A DNA stretch of 64,000 nt from Dickeya oryzae (lineage in GTDB: Bacteria > Pseudomonadota > Gammaproteobacteria > Enterobacterales > Enterobacteriaceae): the NCBI RefSeq assembly GCF_009372235.1, contig NZ_ML762920.1, forward strand, positions 1,015,980 to 1,079,979. The letters run 5' to 3'. The translations under genes were made by a program, and so were the position numbers. This document shows, piece after piece, positions 1-9,906 of the stretch. Positions within the stretch are counted from its first letter, which is position 1. The number at the start of each line of letters is the position of its first letter. Under the pieces are notes generated by a model, which saw only the letters and a list, made by a program, of their open reading frames with translations, was not told the DNA's origin and ran no database searches.

Positions 1-395
1 GCACACGATGTTGTGCAGGTGAGAACCTGCGTTCAGGTTCGAGTCGAGCGAAGCGAGACAACAGCGCATCGCGCTGGCCCGAAGGGCGAGGCCACAGGCC
101 GAGTCATCCTGCACGACCCACCACCGCTAAATGTGTCACCTTCCCCATTTATTCACACTGATGCTTCATACGCACACGATGTTGTGCAGGTGAGAACCTG
201 CATTCAGGTTCGAGTCGAGCGAAGCGAGACAACAGCGCAACGCGCTGGCCCGAAGGGCGAGGCCACAGGCCGAGTCATCCTGCACGACCCACCACCGCTA
301 AATGTGTCACCTTCCCCATTTATTCACACTGATGCTTCATACGCACACGATGTTGTGCAGGTGAGAACCTGCGTTCAGGTTCGAGTCGAGCGAAG
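1..395. repeat. 171-bp tandem repeat array, two full copies and one partial, cut by the window edge
   Basis: Units begin at 1, 172 and 343, and the third stops after 53 bases at 395. Copies 1 and 2 differ at only a few positions, for example 31 and 69. Each unit is a chain of short hairpins: GCACA/TGTGC, GCAGGT/ACCTGC, AGCGC/GCGCT, GCCC/GGGC and GGCC/GGCC. The change inside the AGCGC stem-loop falls in its loop (atc to aac) and keeps the stem. The 18-base core at 76-93 recurs inside the element at 59941-60278, so the two are related. Because 171 is divisible by three, a reading frame stays open across the array, but I do not regard it as a gene. The array probably extends left of the window. 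Confidence 0.9.
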
Positions 396-652
396 TTGTG
401 TGATTTTACTCCCTGCGTTTCTCCCGGCTTCTATACCCCTCAACATCCTCTGTCTCCCGACTAAAAGTCATCCCCACAACCAACCAATATTCCCCTTTAC
501 TCATTCAAAGGCGCTCCCCCTGGTAAAGCCTGCGCGGATCATCAGGCAAAATTTCTGATAAGGAGCGTCAAATGTATTGGTTTTTTTATTCCGCCCCCAA
601 AAGATGACACTAGGTGGCGTAATAAAACCTATTCCTAATTAAGGGTAAGACG
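396..652. other. Non-coding stretch between repeat array and DoxX gene
   Basis: No convincing gene. The third repeat copy breaks off abruptly at 395, followed by pyrimidine-rich sequence. A good Shine-Dalgarno (aaggag, about 560) lies seven bases before an ATG at 572 that opens only 11 codons; this could be a remnant or a leader peptide, and nothing else supports it. The stretch probably carries the promoter of the downstream DoxX gene. Confidence 0.5.
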
Positions 653-1116
653 ATGATAGCGAAAGCCAATAAATTTTTTACCGGTTTAACCAATCATCAG
701 GACGGCGGCAAACTGTTGTTGCGTTTGACCGTCAGCATTCTGCTGCTATTCCACGGTGTTGCCAAAATCCAAAATGGCGTAGGTTGGATCTCAGGTATGC
801 TGGCACAGCATGGTTTGCCAGGCTTTATTGCCTACGGCGCCTATATCGGCGAAGTACTGGCTCCTATCCTGATTATTCTCGGCATATTGACCCGCCTTTC
901 TGCCGCCGTGGTTGCATTTAACCTGTTGGTTGCAACAGTGCTGGTCACGCTGGGTAAATTGTTCATCGTCACCAATGTGGGGCGTGGGGATTAGAAGGGG
1001 AAGCGTTTTATTTCCTGTGCAGCGTGGTCATCATGCTGCTGGGCAGCGACCGCTACTCCGTGGTTTCCAATGAAGACTACCGTCAATTGACCCACATCTC
1101 TAAAAAAACGCCCTGA
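653..1116 (+). pseudogene. DoxX-family membrane protein, frameshifted
   Basis: DoxX proteins are small inner-membrane proteins with four helices, often linked to redox or thiol stress; the function of this one is not known. The first 113 codons (653-994) read as a normal DoxX start, with GVAKIQNG near residues 35-42 and helices around 20-35, 55-80 and 85-105. The frame then breaks at the G run at 979-982. Continuing in the next frame gives AWGLEGEAFYFL and an ordinary DoxX C-terminus ending at 1116. Restoring one G would give a protein of about 154 residues. It is either a recent single-base loss or a sequencing error; the intact downstream frame favours something recent. Confidence 0.75.
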
Positions 1117-1127
1117 CGGGCGTTTTT
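1102..1127. terminator. Bidirectional rho-independent terminator between the DoxX gene and cysA
   Basis: Perfect stem of ACGCCC/GGGCGT flanked by an A run on the left and a T run on the right, with TGA as the loop. That TGA is also the stop codon of the restored DoxX frame. The symmetry serves both convergent genes. Confidence 0.85.
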
Positions 1128-1131
1128 ATAC

Positions 1132-2124
1132 TCAAATTTCCCAGTCATAGTTATAACGCTTCGGCTTGAACTGTACGACATCTCCACGGTGTAAATCGGT
1201 CAACACCGCGTCATCATGCGCCACTTCCGCTTCAATCAGTTCATTGTTGCCATCTACCTTCAGAACCAGACGCGTCAACGCCCCCAGCGGGCGAATATCT
1301 TTCACCACCACCGGTTGGAAATCAGTCTGCGTCTGTTTTGACAACGCCACTTCATGCGGACGGAACTGAATCACCTTGTCATGACCTGCGAGCTTCAACC
1401 GGTTGCTGTCCCCGAGGAAATTATAAACAAACTCGGTCGCCGGACGGTTATACACCTCATCAGGCGTGCCAATCTGTTCAATGACGCCTTTGTTCATCAA
1501 TACGATACGGTCAGCCACTTCCATCGCTTCTTCCTGGTCATGGGTCACAAATACCGATGTCAGGTTGATGTCTTCATGCAGGCGCGATAACCAACGGCGC
1601 AGTTCCTTTCGTACTTTTGCATCAAGCGCCCCGAATGGTTCATCCAGCAGCAAAATGCGCGGCTCCACAATCAACGCCCGGGCCAGTGCAATGCGCTGAC
1701 GCTGCCCACCGGATAACTGTTCCGGGTAGCGATCCGCCAGCCACTCGAGTTGCACCATATTGAGCAGTTCGCGAACTTTGGTGTCGATATCACGCTTTGA
1801 TGGACGTATCGCCTTCGGCTTCATACGCAAACCAAACGCCACATTGTCAAACACCGTCATATGACGAAACAGCGCATAATGCTGAAAGACGAAACCGACA
1901 TTACGGTCACGGACATCGTGCCCCGATACGTCTTCACCGTGGAACACAATATTGCCGCTGTCCGGCGTTTCAAGACCAGCAATAATACGCAGTAACGTCG
2001 TTTTACCGCAGCCCGATGGCCCTAATAACGCCACCAGCTCGCCACTCTGAATCGACAGGTTGATCTGATTAAGGGCCCGGAACTGACCGAACTGCTTGTT
2101 AACGTTGTGAACTTCAATGCTCAT
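1132..2124 (-). CDS. cysA: Sulfate/thiosulfate ABC transporter ATP-binding subunit CysA
   Basis: ATPase that powers sulfate and thiosulfate import through the CysT-CysW channel. Walker A GPSGCGKT lies at about residues 35-42, the Q-loop in [12 protein letters not shown], the signature LSGGQRQR and Walker B ILLLDEP follow, then the switch His in [10 protein letters not shown]-terminal regulatory (TOBE-like) part closes the protein. The start at MSIEVHNV was chosen because it matches the family and overlaps the end of cysW by 11 bases; the open frame runs 41 codons further upstream through cysW coding sequence. At 330 residues it is shorter than E. coli CysA (365), mainly in the C-terminal part. 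Last gene of sbp-cysTWA. Confidence 0.95.
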   Translation of the reverse strand: MSIEVHNVNKQFGQFRALNQINLSIQSGELVALLGPSGCGKTTLLRIIAGLETPDSGNIVFHGEDVSGHDVRDRNVGFVFQHYALFRHMTVFDNVAFGLRMKPKAIRPSKRDIDTKVRELLNMVQLEWLADRYPEQLSGGQRQRIALARALIVEPRILLLDEPFGALDAKVRKELRRWLSRLHEDINLTSVFVTHDQEEAMEVADRIVLMNKGVIEQIGTPDEVYNRPATEFVYNFLGDSNRLKLAGHDKVIQFRPHEVALSKQTQTDFQPVVVKDIRPLGALTRLVLKVDGNNELIEAEVAHDDAVLTDLHRGDVVQFKPKRYNYDWEI

Positions 2125-3004
2125 TACCGGCCAGCTCCTGTTGTTTCTCTTGTTGTTTCGACAAATGCGCTTCACTCCACTGACGCAGCAACAGCACCAC
2201 CAGCGACATCGCCAGCAGCAAAATCGCCACGCTGAATGCAGCAACAATGTTGTACTCGTTATAAAGAATCTCGATATGCAACGGCAAAGTGTTGGTCAGG
2301 CCGCGAATATGGCCTGATACCACGGAAACCGCACCAAACTCTCCCATGGCTCGGGCAGTACACAGCACCACACCGTAAATCAGCGCCCATTTCACATTCG
2401 GCAACGTGATATGCCAAAACATCTGCCAGCCATTGGCACCCAGCAGTCTGGCCGCTTCCTCTTCCTGACTCCCCTGCTGCTCCATCAATGGGATCAATTC
2501 ACGCGCCACATACGGCAGGGTGACGAACATCGTGGCCAGTACAATACCGGGAACGGCATACACAACTTCCAGATTATGCTCCGTCAGGAATGGATATAGC
2601 TTGCTCTGTGCACCAAACAGCAACACATACATCAGGCCAGTTACGACCGGCGATACCGAAAAGGGCAAATCCAGCAACGCCAGCAACAGCGCTTTCCCCC
2701 GGAACGCAAACTTCGTCACACACCAGGCGATAGCCAACCCAAAGACCATGTTTAGTGGTACCGAAATCACTGTCGCCAGCAGGGTCAGCTTAAGCGCAGA
2801 AACCGCATCCGGCTCGGTAATCGCATTCCAGAACGCACTGATACCGTTATGCAGCCCTTGAGTAATCACCATCACCAGCGGCAAGACCAGAATCAGAACA
2901 AATACCAACCAGGCCAGCGTCGTCAGCACATAAAACGTTGTCGGACGCTTAGCGGTGGACGGGCGCTCCGCCACAGGCGCAGAAATACTGTGATCCATGC
3001 TCAT
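2114..3004 (-). CDS. cysW: Sulfate/thiosulfate ABC transporter permease CysW
   Basis: One of two inner-membrane permease subunits of the sulfate importer. The 296-residue protein has about six hydrophobic helices and the ABC permease EAA loop ([19 protein letters not shown]) that contacts CysA. The N-terminal 25 residues are polar and cytoplasmic. It follows cysT by 11 bases and its 3' end overlaps cysA, so the subunits are probably translationally coupled. Length agrees with E. coli CysW (291). Confidence 0.95.
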   Translation of the reverse strand: MSMDHSISAPVAERPSTAKRPTTFYVLTTLAWLVFVLILVLPLVMVITQGLHNGISAFWNAITEPDAVSALKLTLLATVISVPLNMVFGLAIAWCVTKFAFRGKALLLALLDLPFSVSPVVTGLMYVLLFGAQSKLYPFLTEHNLEVVYAVPGIVLATMFVTLPYVARELIPLMEQQGSQEEEAARLLGANGWQMFWHITLPNVKWALIYGVVLCTARAMGEFGAVSVVSGHIRGLTNTLPLHIEILYNEYNIVAAFSVAILLLAMSLVVLLLRQWSEAHLSKQQEKQQELAGNEH

Positions 3005-3015
3005 CCTTTATACTT

Positions 3016-3828
3016 CTATAACGAGGGTTGAATGCGCCGCTGCAACAGGTTAATCAGCAACAGCATGATAAAAGAGACCACCAGCATGAACACGCCGATA
3101 CCGGTCGCGCCTTTGTAGTCGTACTGGTCCAGTTTAGAGACGATCAATAACGGCAGAATTTCTGTCTTAAACGGAATATTCCCGGCAATAAACACCACCG
3201 ATCCGTACTCCCCCACACCCCGTGCGAATGCCAGCGCAAAACCCGTCAGCCAGGCAGGTAAAATGGCCGGTACCAGAACATGACGGAAGGTCTGCCACGG
3301 GTTTGCCCCCAGGCAGGCAGAGGCTTCTTCCACTTCTTTGGGGATATCCGCCAGTACCGGCTGTAAGGTACGCACCACAAACGGCAAGGTGACGAAGATC
3401 AGCGCCAGCGTAATACCAATGCCCGTATAAGCAATCCGAAACGGAAATAGCGAACCGATAAGACCATGTGGGGCATACAGTGACGTCAGTGCAATCCCGG
3501 CGACAGCAGTAGGTAAGGCAAACGGCATATCGATCATCGCGTCGATAATTTTCCGGCCAGGAAAGGTATAACGCACCAGCACCCAGGCCAGCAGCGTACC
3601 CAGAATACCGTTGATGAAGGCCGCCATCAGCGCAGAACCGAAGGATAAGCGCAAAGAAAAAAGAACCTGACGGCTGGTGATAAGCTCCCAAAACTGGGTA
3701 AGCGTCAACTGACTGGCATACAAGAACATGGCGGCCAACGGGATCAGGACAAGCAGCCCCAGATAGGTAAGGCTAAAGCCCAGAGTCAGACCAAAACCGG
3801 GAATTACCGGTGAAATACGTCGCGACAT
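3016..3828 (-). CDS. cysT: Sulfate/thiosulfate ABC transporter permease CysT (CysU)
   Basis: Partner permease to CysW in the sulfate importer. The 270-residue protein has six predicted membrane helices and an EAA loop (EVEEASACLGANPWQTFRHV) for docking to CysA. It lies between the binding-protein gene and cysW on the same strand. The 97-base gap from the binding-protein gene holds a strong stem-loop, which may set different expression levels. E. coli CysU has 277 residues. Confidence 0.95.
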   Translation of the reverse strand: MSRRISPVIPGFGLTLGFSLTYLGLLVLIPLAAMFLYASQLTLTQFWELITSRQVLFSLRLSFGSALMAAFINGILGTLLAWVLVRYTFPGRKIIDAMIDMPFALPTAVAGIALTSLYAPHGLIGSLFPFRIAYTGIGITLALIFVTLPFVVRTLQPVLADIPKEVEEASACLGANPWQTFRHVLVPAILPAWLTGFALAFARGVGEYGSVVFIAGNIPFKTEILPLLIVSKLDQYDYKGATGIGVFMLVVSFIMLLLINLLQRRIQPSL

Positions 3829-3880
3829 AACAAGCCTTTCAATGAAAAAACACGGATTGCCGACTCAGACAACCAACATG

Positions 3881-3910
3881 TCAAAACCGCCCCGATGGAG
3901 GCGGTTTTGA
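3881..3910 (-). promoter_or_regulatory. Intercistronic stem-loop between sbp and cysT
   Basis: Perfect 11-bp stem TCAAAACCGCC / GGCGGTTTTGA with an 8-base loop. No T run follows on the minus strand, so it is more likely an mRNA-stabilising or partial attenuation structure than a full terminator. It would leave more periplasmic binding protein than transporter, a common arrangement in ABC operons. Confidence 0.7.
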
Positions 3911-3925
3911 CGGTCAGGATACCGT

Positions 3926-4936
3926 TTATTTATTAATCTGTTTGAAGATGGCATCAAACACGCCACCATCATCGAAGAACTTGGGCTGCGCATTTTTCCA
4001 GCCGCCAAATTCATCGTCGATCGTCACCAGCTTCACGGGGGCAAACTGGGACGTAAACTCCTCGGCAATTTTCGCATTGCGTGGGCGGTAAAAATTCTGC
4101 GCGATGATACGCTGCCCTTCGTCGCTGTAGAGGTAGTTCAGGTAGGCTTCTGCCTGTTTGCGCGTTCCTTTGCGATCTACCACTTTATCGACTACTGCCA
4201 CCGGCGGCTCCGCCAGAATAGACAGGGACGGCGTGACGATTTCCAGTTGGTCGCCACCCTGCTCTTTAAGCGACAAATACGCCTCATTTTCCCAGGCAAT
4301 CAGCACATCGCCCAACTGGCGCTGCACAAAGCTGATGGTCGCGCCACGCGCACCGGTATCCAGCACCGGCGCATGCTTATAGAGTTCGGTCACGAATTTT
4401 TGCGCGCTTTCATCGGTTCCACCCGGCAAGTGTTTGGCATAGGCCCAGGCCGCCAAAAAGTTCCAGCGGGCACCACCAGAGGTTTTCGGGTTCGGCGTGA
4501 TCACCTGCACATCCGGCTTAATCAGGTCATCCCAGTCTTTGATATGTTTCGGGTTACCTTTGCGCACTAAAAAAACAATGGTCGAGGTATAAGGCGTGCT
4601 GTTATCCGGCAAACGCGCCTGCCATTTCGGGTCAATCAATGGCTGATTCAGATTGAGCGCATCAATGTCACCGGCCAGCGCCAGCGTCACAACATCCGCC
4701 TGCAAGCCGTCAATAACCGAGCGCGCCTGCTTACCTGAACCGCCGTGGGAATTTTTCACGGTAATCGTTTCACCGGTAGTCTCTTTCCAGTGTTTGATAA
4801 ATGCTGCGTTATATTGCTGATAAAACTCACGGGTCGGGTCATAAGACACATTCAACAATTCCGTAGCAGCCGACGCTACCCCCGACAATAACAACGCGGC
4901 AGTAGCCAGCGACCATCCCAAACGACGCATTGACAT
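3926..4936 (-). CDS. sbp: Periplasmic sulfate-binding protein (Sbp type)
   Basis: Binds sulfate in the periplasm and delivers it to CysTWA. A signal peptide (MSMRRLGW...GVASAA) covers about the first 23 residues. Diagnostic stretches are [48 protein letters not shown] and EFGGW. These resemble E. coli Sbp more than CysP, although the gene holds the cysP position at the head of cysTWA. The start at 4936 has gagggg ten bases upstream; a second ATG at 4930 is possible, and a frame extending to 5002 lacks support. CysB control is expected from the family, but I could not point to a site. Confidence 0.92.
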   Translation of the reverse strand: MSMRRLGWSLATAALLLSGVASAATELLNVSYDPTREFYQQYNAAFIKHWKETTGETITVKNSHGGSGKQARSVIDGLQADVVTLALAGDIDALNLNQPLIDPKWQARLPDNSTPYTSTIVFLVRKGNPKHIKDWDDLIKPDVQVITPNPKTSGGARWNFLAAWAYAKHLPGGTDESAQKFVTELYKHAPVLDTGARGATISFVQRQLGDVLIAWENEAYLSLKEQGGDQLEIVTPSLSILAEPPVAVVDKVVDRKGTRKQAEAYLNYLYSDEGQRIIAQNFYRPRNAKIAEEFTSQFAPVKLVTIDDEFGGWKNAQPKFFDDGGVFDAIFKQINK

Positions 4937-5232
4937 TATGATGATTCCCCTCAAAGTCTGCCCGTTGCTTGCGCGAGCGATCAAAAAAGCCCAGAGACCC
5001 ATTGGCGGTTATCCTGCTACCGGCACAACGGCCAGACCGCACCACGGCGGCCAGTGTTATCTATGAGAGGGACAATAGAGGATAAGGCGGAGGGGAAAAA
5101 ATACTGTTTCGAGATAATTTATGCTCTCGGGTTATATTATTGAGGGCTTAACAGCGCTTTTGAATCTAAGGTAAGCGACAGGCCTGTAGCCTGCCACCTG
5201 TCATCGCTCGTGATGGTATGCGAGGGTACAGC

Positions 5233-6390
5233 TTACTGCTCTTCATCCAGTTGCAGCGCAATATACAACAATAGCCGATCGTCAAAGTTACCCAAATCCA
5301 ACCCGGTCAGTTCAGATATCCGATTGAGGCGGTACTCCAACGTATTGCGATGTACAAATAACGCCTTGGCCGTTGCCCCCGGCTGTACGTTGTTGCGAAA
5401 CCAGGCGTTCAGCGTGCGGCGCAGCAAACCATTACTGTCCATCGCCTTGAGCCTGGCTAAAGGCCGAACCAGTTCGTTGGCCTGCCAACCGCCACGCAGG
5501 CTATCAAGTAGCACTGGCAGCATCAGATCCTGATAGAAGTAACTGCGCTGGGTCGGCATCCTTTGTTTGCCGACGCTCATGGTGGTACGGGCGGTTCGAT
5601 AAGAACGGGCAATACTGCCGGGGCCAGTAAAATAGTTACCCAACGCCACCCGTACCCGTAACCGGCTGCTTTCTTCCATACGCGACAACAACGTATCGAC
5701 GCGACGTCGATGATCTTCAGCATCCCAGCGACCGTGGTTGCTGAGCGCTGGCTTCAGCACCACCATTTCCGTCAGTGAGACTATCGCGATCAGATTATTG
5801 CGCTCTGGCGTCGTCAGCAGTGTCTGCAATTGTTGTAACTCCGCCATGGCGCTGTCCACCCCTAACTGACCACTATCTACCTCAACCACGGCCGCCACAC
5901 GCGGCTGATTCAGGTCGATACCAAGACGTTGCGCCCATTCCATCAACGCAGGCGAGAGGTCATCTGTACGGATCAGGTTCAGTACCAGTTCTTCCCGTAA
6001 GCGGCTATCCTGCGCCAGCATGTGCAGCAATCGCGCCTGCTCCAGCATCATCTCGGCCGTCATGCACACCAGTTCGCCGTAATGGCGTAACTGCCCGGGG
6101 TTACCCGTCAGACCAATTACACCGACGATTTCGCCGTCGATTTTTAGCGGCAGGTTGATACCGGGCCGGACGCCATGCAAATGACGCGCGACGGCGTCAT
6201 CAATATCCACCACCCGTCCTTGCGACAGCACCAATAACGCGCCTTCATGCAATTCTCCAATACGCTCGCGATCACCACTGCCAATAATTCGCCCACGCGC
6301 ATCCATCACATTGATATTACTATCAATGATTTTCATGGTGCGTGCGACAATCTCCTGTGCCAGTTTGTCATTCAGGTGGTATGACGCCAT
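5233..6390 (-). CDS. cdaR: Carbohydrate diacid transcriptional regulator CdaR
   Basis: In E. coli, CdaR (SdaR) activates genes for uptake and use of glucarate, galactarate and glycerate. The sequence matches along its whole 385 residues. It has an N-terminal diacid-recognition domain (NVMDARGRIIGSGDRERIGELHEG from about residue 27), a central GGDEF-like/PucR region with LGNYFTGPGSIARSYRTA, and a C-terminal helix-turn-helix (ALFVHRNTLEYRLNRISELTG). The start was set at MASYHLND, with gagg just upstream; the longer frame to 6540 has no homology. It lies downstream of degP as in E. coli, separated by the degP terminator. Confidence 0.95.
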   Translation of the reverse strand: MASYHLNDKLAQEIVARTMKIIDSNINVMDARGRIIGSGDRERIGELHEGALLVLSQGRVVDIDDAVARHLHGVRPGINLPLKIDGEIVGVIGLTGNPGQLRHYGELVCMTAEMMLEQARLLHMLAQDSRLREELVLNLIRTDDLSPALMEWAQRLGIDLNQPRVAAVVEVDSGQLGVDSAMAELQQLQTLLTTPERNNLIAIVSLTEMVVLKPALSNHGRWDAEDHRRRVDTLLSRMEESSRLRVRVALGNYFTGPGSIARSYRTARTTMSVGKQRMPTQRSYFYQDLMLPVLLDSLRGGWQANELVRPLARLKAMDSNGLLRRTLNAWFRNNVQPGATAKALFVHRNTLEYRLNRISELTGLDLGNFDDRLLLYIALQLDEEQ

Positions 6391-6512
6391 ATCAACCTCA
6401 AGGGATAGAGACAACCGCACCAGCATAACGCTGGATATGGCGTCAGACATTGTGCAAATGAACAAAAACCGGGGGATCACACAGGAACTGTGGAATAACT
6501 CACAAAACAAGC

Positions 6513-6550
6513 GAAAAAAACATGACCGGGCGGTGATCATCCGGTCATGT
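6513..6550 (-). terminator. Rho-independent terminator of degP
   Basis: Perfect 9-bp stem CATGACCGG / CCGGTCATG around an 11-base loop. On the minus strand it is followed by a run of seven T (complement of 6514-6520). It separates degP from cdaR. Confidence 0.85.
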
Positions 6551-6593
6551 TTCTGGTCAGGCTATTGAATTAAAGCATTAATGAACCAACAGA

Positions 6594-8042
6594 TTATTGA
6601 ATCAACAAATACAGGTCACTGCCACCGCGGCGAATATTCAGCGCCAGCACCGGCGGCTTGCTGTCGATAATCTTGCGCAATTCACCGATATTTTCGACCG
6701 GTTGCTGGTTCACACCGAGGATCACGTCATCAGGTTTCAGGCCAATCTTCGCTGCGGCGGAATTCGGTTTCACCTTCTCGACTTTCACGCCTTTCTGCCC
6801 GTCCACCTGCGTATTACTCAACTCGGCCCCTTCAATCGCGGAGTTCAGATTACCGGATTCGACCTGCGACTGCGTGCTCTGCTGCAGCGTAACGTCTACC
6901 GAGAGCGGCTTCCCATCACGAATCAGCCCCAGCGTCAGTTTGCTGCCTACCGGCAGTGAACCAATCTGGGCACGCAGCGCGGAGAAGCTACTGATAGTCT
7001 TCCCGTTCATCGACACGACCACATCCCCGGCTTTAATCCCAGCCTTGGCAGCGGCGGAATTCGGCTGCACCTGGCTGACGAAGGCCCCACGCTGGGCATC
7101 CACCTTCATGGCTTTGGCGATATCGGAATTGAGTTCGGTACCTAAAATGCCCAGTTCACCACGTTTCACTTCACCGTATTCGACGATCTGACTAACCAGG
7201 TTCTTCACAATATTACTGGGGATAGCAAAACCGATACCGATATTGCCACCACCCGGTGCGAGGATAGCCGTATTCAGGCCTATCAACTCCCCATTGAGGT
7301 TGACCAGCGCACCACCGGAGTTACCCCGGTTGATAGCCGCGTCGGTCTGGATAAAGTCTTCATAGTTTTCAATGTTCAGGCCACTGCGCCCCAACGCGGA
7401 AATGATCCCAGATGTCGCGGTTTCCCCCAAACCGTACGGATTACCGATAGCAACCGCATAATCCCCCACACGCAGTTGATCAGAATCCGCCATCTTAATC
7501 TCCGTCAGGTTGCGGAAATCTTTCAACTGAATCAGCGCTACATCCGAGCGAGGATCCTTACCAATCACTTTCGCGTCGTATTTACGACCGTCATTGAGGC
7601 GAACCTGAATTTTATCGGCGTTTTCCACCACGTGGTTATTGGTGACGACATAGCCTTTGGCCGCGTTGATAATAACCCCCGCCCCTAATGCCTGGAACTC
7701 CTGCTGCCGTGGTGCATTGTCTGCGCTACCATCGTCGTCATCGCTGCCCTGACACATCGGCGAGGACTGGAACGGTGATCCCTCCTGACAGAAAGGCGAA
7801 TTATCACCGAAGAAGGGCTGCATTTGCGACGGGACCTGGGCACCCTGGCTGGCCGTGGTATGCCCTTGCACAGAGATATTCACCACCGAAGGCATCACTT
7901 TCGACAACATGGGGGCCAGACTCGGCAACTGGGCGCTGGACGATGACACCGACTCAGCGGCAGTAGCAGTGGCTGGCAGCGTCCCCACCGCTATCGCCAG
8001 ACTCAGCGCTAACGCGCTCAACATCAATGATTTTTGTTTCAT
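6594..8042 (-). CDS. degP: Periplasmic serine endoprotease/chaperone DegP (HtrA)
   Basis: Degrades or holds misfolded envelope proteins. The 482-residue precursor has a signal peptide of about 29 residues ending ATATAA. The trypsin-like domain shows the catalytic triad His137 (NNHVV), Asp167 (RSDVALI) and Ser242 (RGNSGGAL). The long LA loop has two cysteines (85, 97) and an acidic DDDDGS insert. Two PDZ domains follow, each with a GxKxxDVVxxxN-type loop. The ATG at 8042 (MKQKSL) is the family start; an in-frame GTG at 8057 is an alternative. SigmaE and Cpx control is known for E. coli degP, but I did not find a clear sigmaE promoter here. Confidence 0.96.
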   Translation of the reverse strand: MKQKSLMLSALALSLAIAVGTLPATATAAESVSSSSAQLPSLAPMLSKVMPSVVNISVQGHTTASQGAQVPSQMQPFFGDNSPFCQEGSPFQSSPMCQGSDDDDGSADNAPRQQEFQALGAGVIINAAKGYVVTNNHVVENADKIQVRLNDGRKYDAKVIGKDPRSDVALIQLKDFRNLTEIKMADSDQLRVGDYAVAIGNPYGLGETATSGIISALGRSGLNIENYEDFIQTDAAINRGNSGGALVNLNGELIGLNTAILAPGGGNIGIGFAIPSNIVKNLVSQIVEYGEVKRGELGILGTELNSDIAKAMKVDAQRGAFVSQVQPNSAAAKAGIKAGDVVVSMNGKTISSFSALRAQIGSLPVGSKLTLGLIRDGKPLSVDVTLQQSTQSQVESGNLNSAIEGAELSNTQVDGQKGVKVEKVKPNSAAAKIGLKPDDVILGVNQQPVENIGELRKIIDSKPPVLALNIRRGGSDLYLLIQ

Positions 8043-8206
8043 AGCGATATGTCTCACAATTCAGTCAACGAGAGAACTCTGACAGCCATTCACAGCGGTC
8101 AGGAGCAGTGAGTCCACTATGCGCAGCAGCGCCTGTTCTGTGCAAGACGGTGAAGGGTAAGGAAATATTGTCCATATTTACAAAACTCCGACCGTCTTCA
8201 CCTGTG

Positions 8207-9724
8207 TCAATCCACCGCCATCAAGCGACGATATTCATCGTAAGCGTACAAATCGGTCATCCCGCTGATGTAATCGAGAATCAGCCGGGCGCGGTAGTAA
8301 TACTCCCACACCTCTTGCTCTTTATCAGATAGCGCCGCCAGAGGACGGGTCGCCTCACGGTAGGCATGACAATGCTTGCTGGAGAGCTTGTGGTATAACC
8401 GGGTTTCGATGGGATAACGCTTGTGAGTATCGTCCGCAACTAACTGGCAGAAATCGCGGTACGGCATGTTCAGCAGCGGGCTATAAATCTCCAGCAAGCC
8501 ACTGATGATGCGATCGCCCTGTAGTTCAAGTTGCTCGACCTCGTGATGATTAAACACGAACTTTCTGGCGACATCTTTAAAGATCTTTAATAATCGCCCG
8601 TAGTCGTCCTTCTCTTCTTCCAGCAACGAATGGTTGAAACTCCCCTCATAAATCGCTGGCAGATTGTCGATAAAACGCCGCGTGGCATAACGCACCATCG
8701 TATTCACGGTGTTGACCCGCAACTTCATGAAAAATTGGTCACTCTCACTACGCCCCGGCAAGTGTTGCCGCTCTTCATAGGCTAAATCGACAGTGCGGCT
8801 AAAGACGTCTTTCTCCGCCCGTTCTCCCCAGGCCTCTTCCAGACGGTGATAAAGCTGCTGATAGGTGATGATTTTCTTTTCTACCGCATCTTCCAGATCA
8901 GCAATGCAGTAAGAAATGTCATCCGCCGCCTCCATGATGTAGGTCAGCGGGTGACGGTGAAACTCCGCCATATTCAGTTCACTGCGTAACTGCTGCACGA
9001 ACGCCTCTTCCGACAGGTAAAACCCGACCTTTTTCATCAGGTAGCTGTACGCAGGCGGTGTTGACTGCGCCCAGTAAGCCGGTTTGGTGTACTTCAAAAT
9101 ACAACCGATCTGCGCATAGGTGAGATTGAGCTTCAACAGTGAATGCACTAGCCGGATCGCCTGGGCATTGCCTTCAAAGTTACTGAGATCATGGCGGATA
9201 CGGTCACGCAGTGCGTTCAGTTCTGCACTATCTTGTTCATCGAATCTCAGACAAGACACCAGACAGGGATCAGGCCGCGAGTCTTGCGGTTTTTCTCCCG
9301 GTAATAAGCGTTGCCGGAACCAGTTATTGATCGCCGCCTCGCCGAAATGCCCAAACGGTGGATTGCCGATGTCATGCATCAGACACGCCATTTCCACCAG
9401 ACTCTCGAACGGTGTTTCCAGTGGCTCCAACCCCAGCACATCCAGTTGCCCGCTTTTACGCAACTGCCGGAAAATCTCTTTGGCGATATAGCGCCCGACC
9501 TGTTGCACTTCCATGGAATGGGTCAGCCGGGAACGCACCGCCGCGTTACGCTCCAGCGGAAATACCTGCGTTTTTTGCTGGAGCCGACGAATAGCCGCAG
9601 AGTTAATGATCCGCCCGCGATCGCTCTCAAACTCCTGCACAATGGCATATTCGTCCTTTTTGTCTCTTTTCCTGCCAAAGCGTCGCTGGAAACTGAGTTT
9701 GGTTGAGAAATCGATAGCAGACAT
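8207..9724 (-). CDS. dgt: Deoxyguanosinetriphosphate triphosphohydrolase Dgt
   Basis: Hydrolyses dGTP to deoxyguanosine and tripolyphosphate. HD-domain metal ligands are visible in [17 protein letters not shown] (His) and [16 protein letters not shown] (His-Asp), and the conserved [15 protein letters not shown] precedes them. At 505 residues it equals E. coli Dgt. The start at 9724 (MSAIDF) was chosen because ggag lies six bases upstream; that ggag is part of an earlier in-frame ATGGAG at 9736, which would otherwise add four residues. Upstream of degP and divergent from mtnN, as in E. coli. Confidence 0.95.
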   Translation of the reverse strand: MSAIDFSTKLSFQRRFGRKRDKKDEYAIVQEFESDRGRIINSAAIRRLQQKTQVFPLERNAAVRSRLTHSMEVQQVGRYIAKEIFRQLRKSGQLDVLGLEPLETPFESLVEMACLMHDIGNPPFGHFGEAAINNWFRQRLLPGEKPQDSRPDPCLVSCLRFDEQDSAELNALRDRIRHDLSNFEGNAQAIRLVHSLLKLNLTYAQIGCILKYTKPAYWAQSTPPAYSYLMKKVGFYLSEEAFVQQLRSELNMAEFHRHPLTYIMEAADDISYCIADLEDAVEKKIITYQQLYHRLEEAWGERAEKDVFSRTVDLAYEERQHLPGRSESDQFFMKLRVNTVNTMVRYATRRFIDNLPAIYEGSFNHSLLEEEKDDYGRLLKIFKDVARKFVFNHHEVEQLELQGDRIISGLLEIYSPLLNMPYRDFCQLVADDTHKRYPIETRLYHKLSSKHCHAYREATRPLAALSDKEQEVWEYYYRARLILDYISGMTDLYAYDEYRRLMAVD

Positions 9725-9906
9725 ACTGTTCTCCATGTAATGCCCTGATCAGAGGGGCCTGCAAACACGCAGCGTATAACTGACGTGCGTTGGTACGGGT
9801 ATCACTTCAGTGATAGCACGTCCCCGGGCAGGTGTACAATCGCTGCCCGCCTTAAGCCGTGATAGACTAAACTTTTGTGACTTTTGACAAATTGGTGGGG
9901 AACCCT

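Noticed and set aside
13-558. 181-codon open frame over the 171-bp repeats
   Set aside because: It stays open only because the repeat length is a multiple of three. It has no ribosome-binding site, no homology and translates hairpin modules.
5775-6158. 127-codon frame opposite cdaR
   Set aside because: Antisense shadow of a conserved gene with no site or homology.
8043-8206. sigmaE promoter for degP
   Set aside because: Expected from E. coli, but no GAACTT-N16-TCTGA-like pair could be found on the minus strand.
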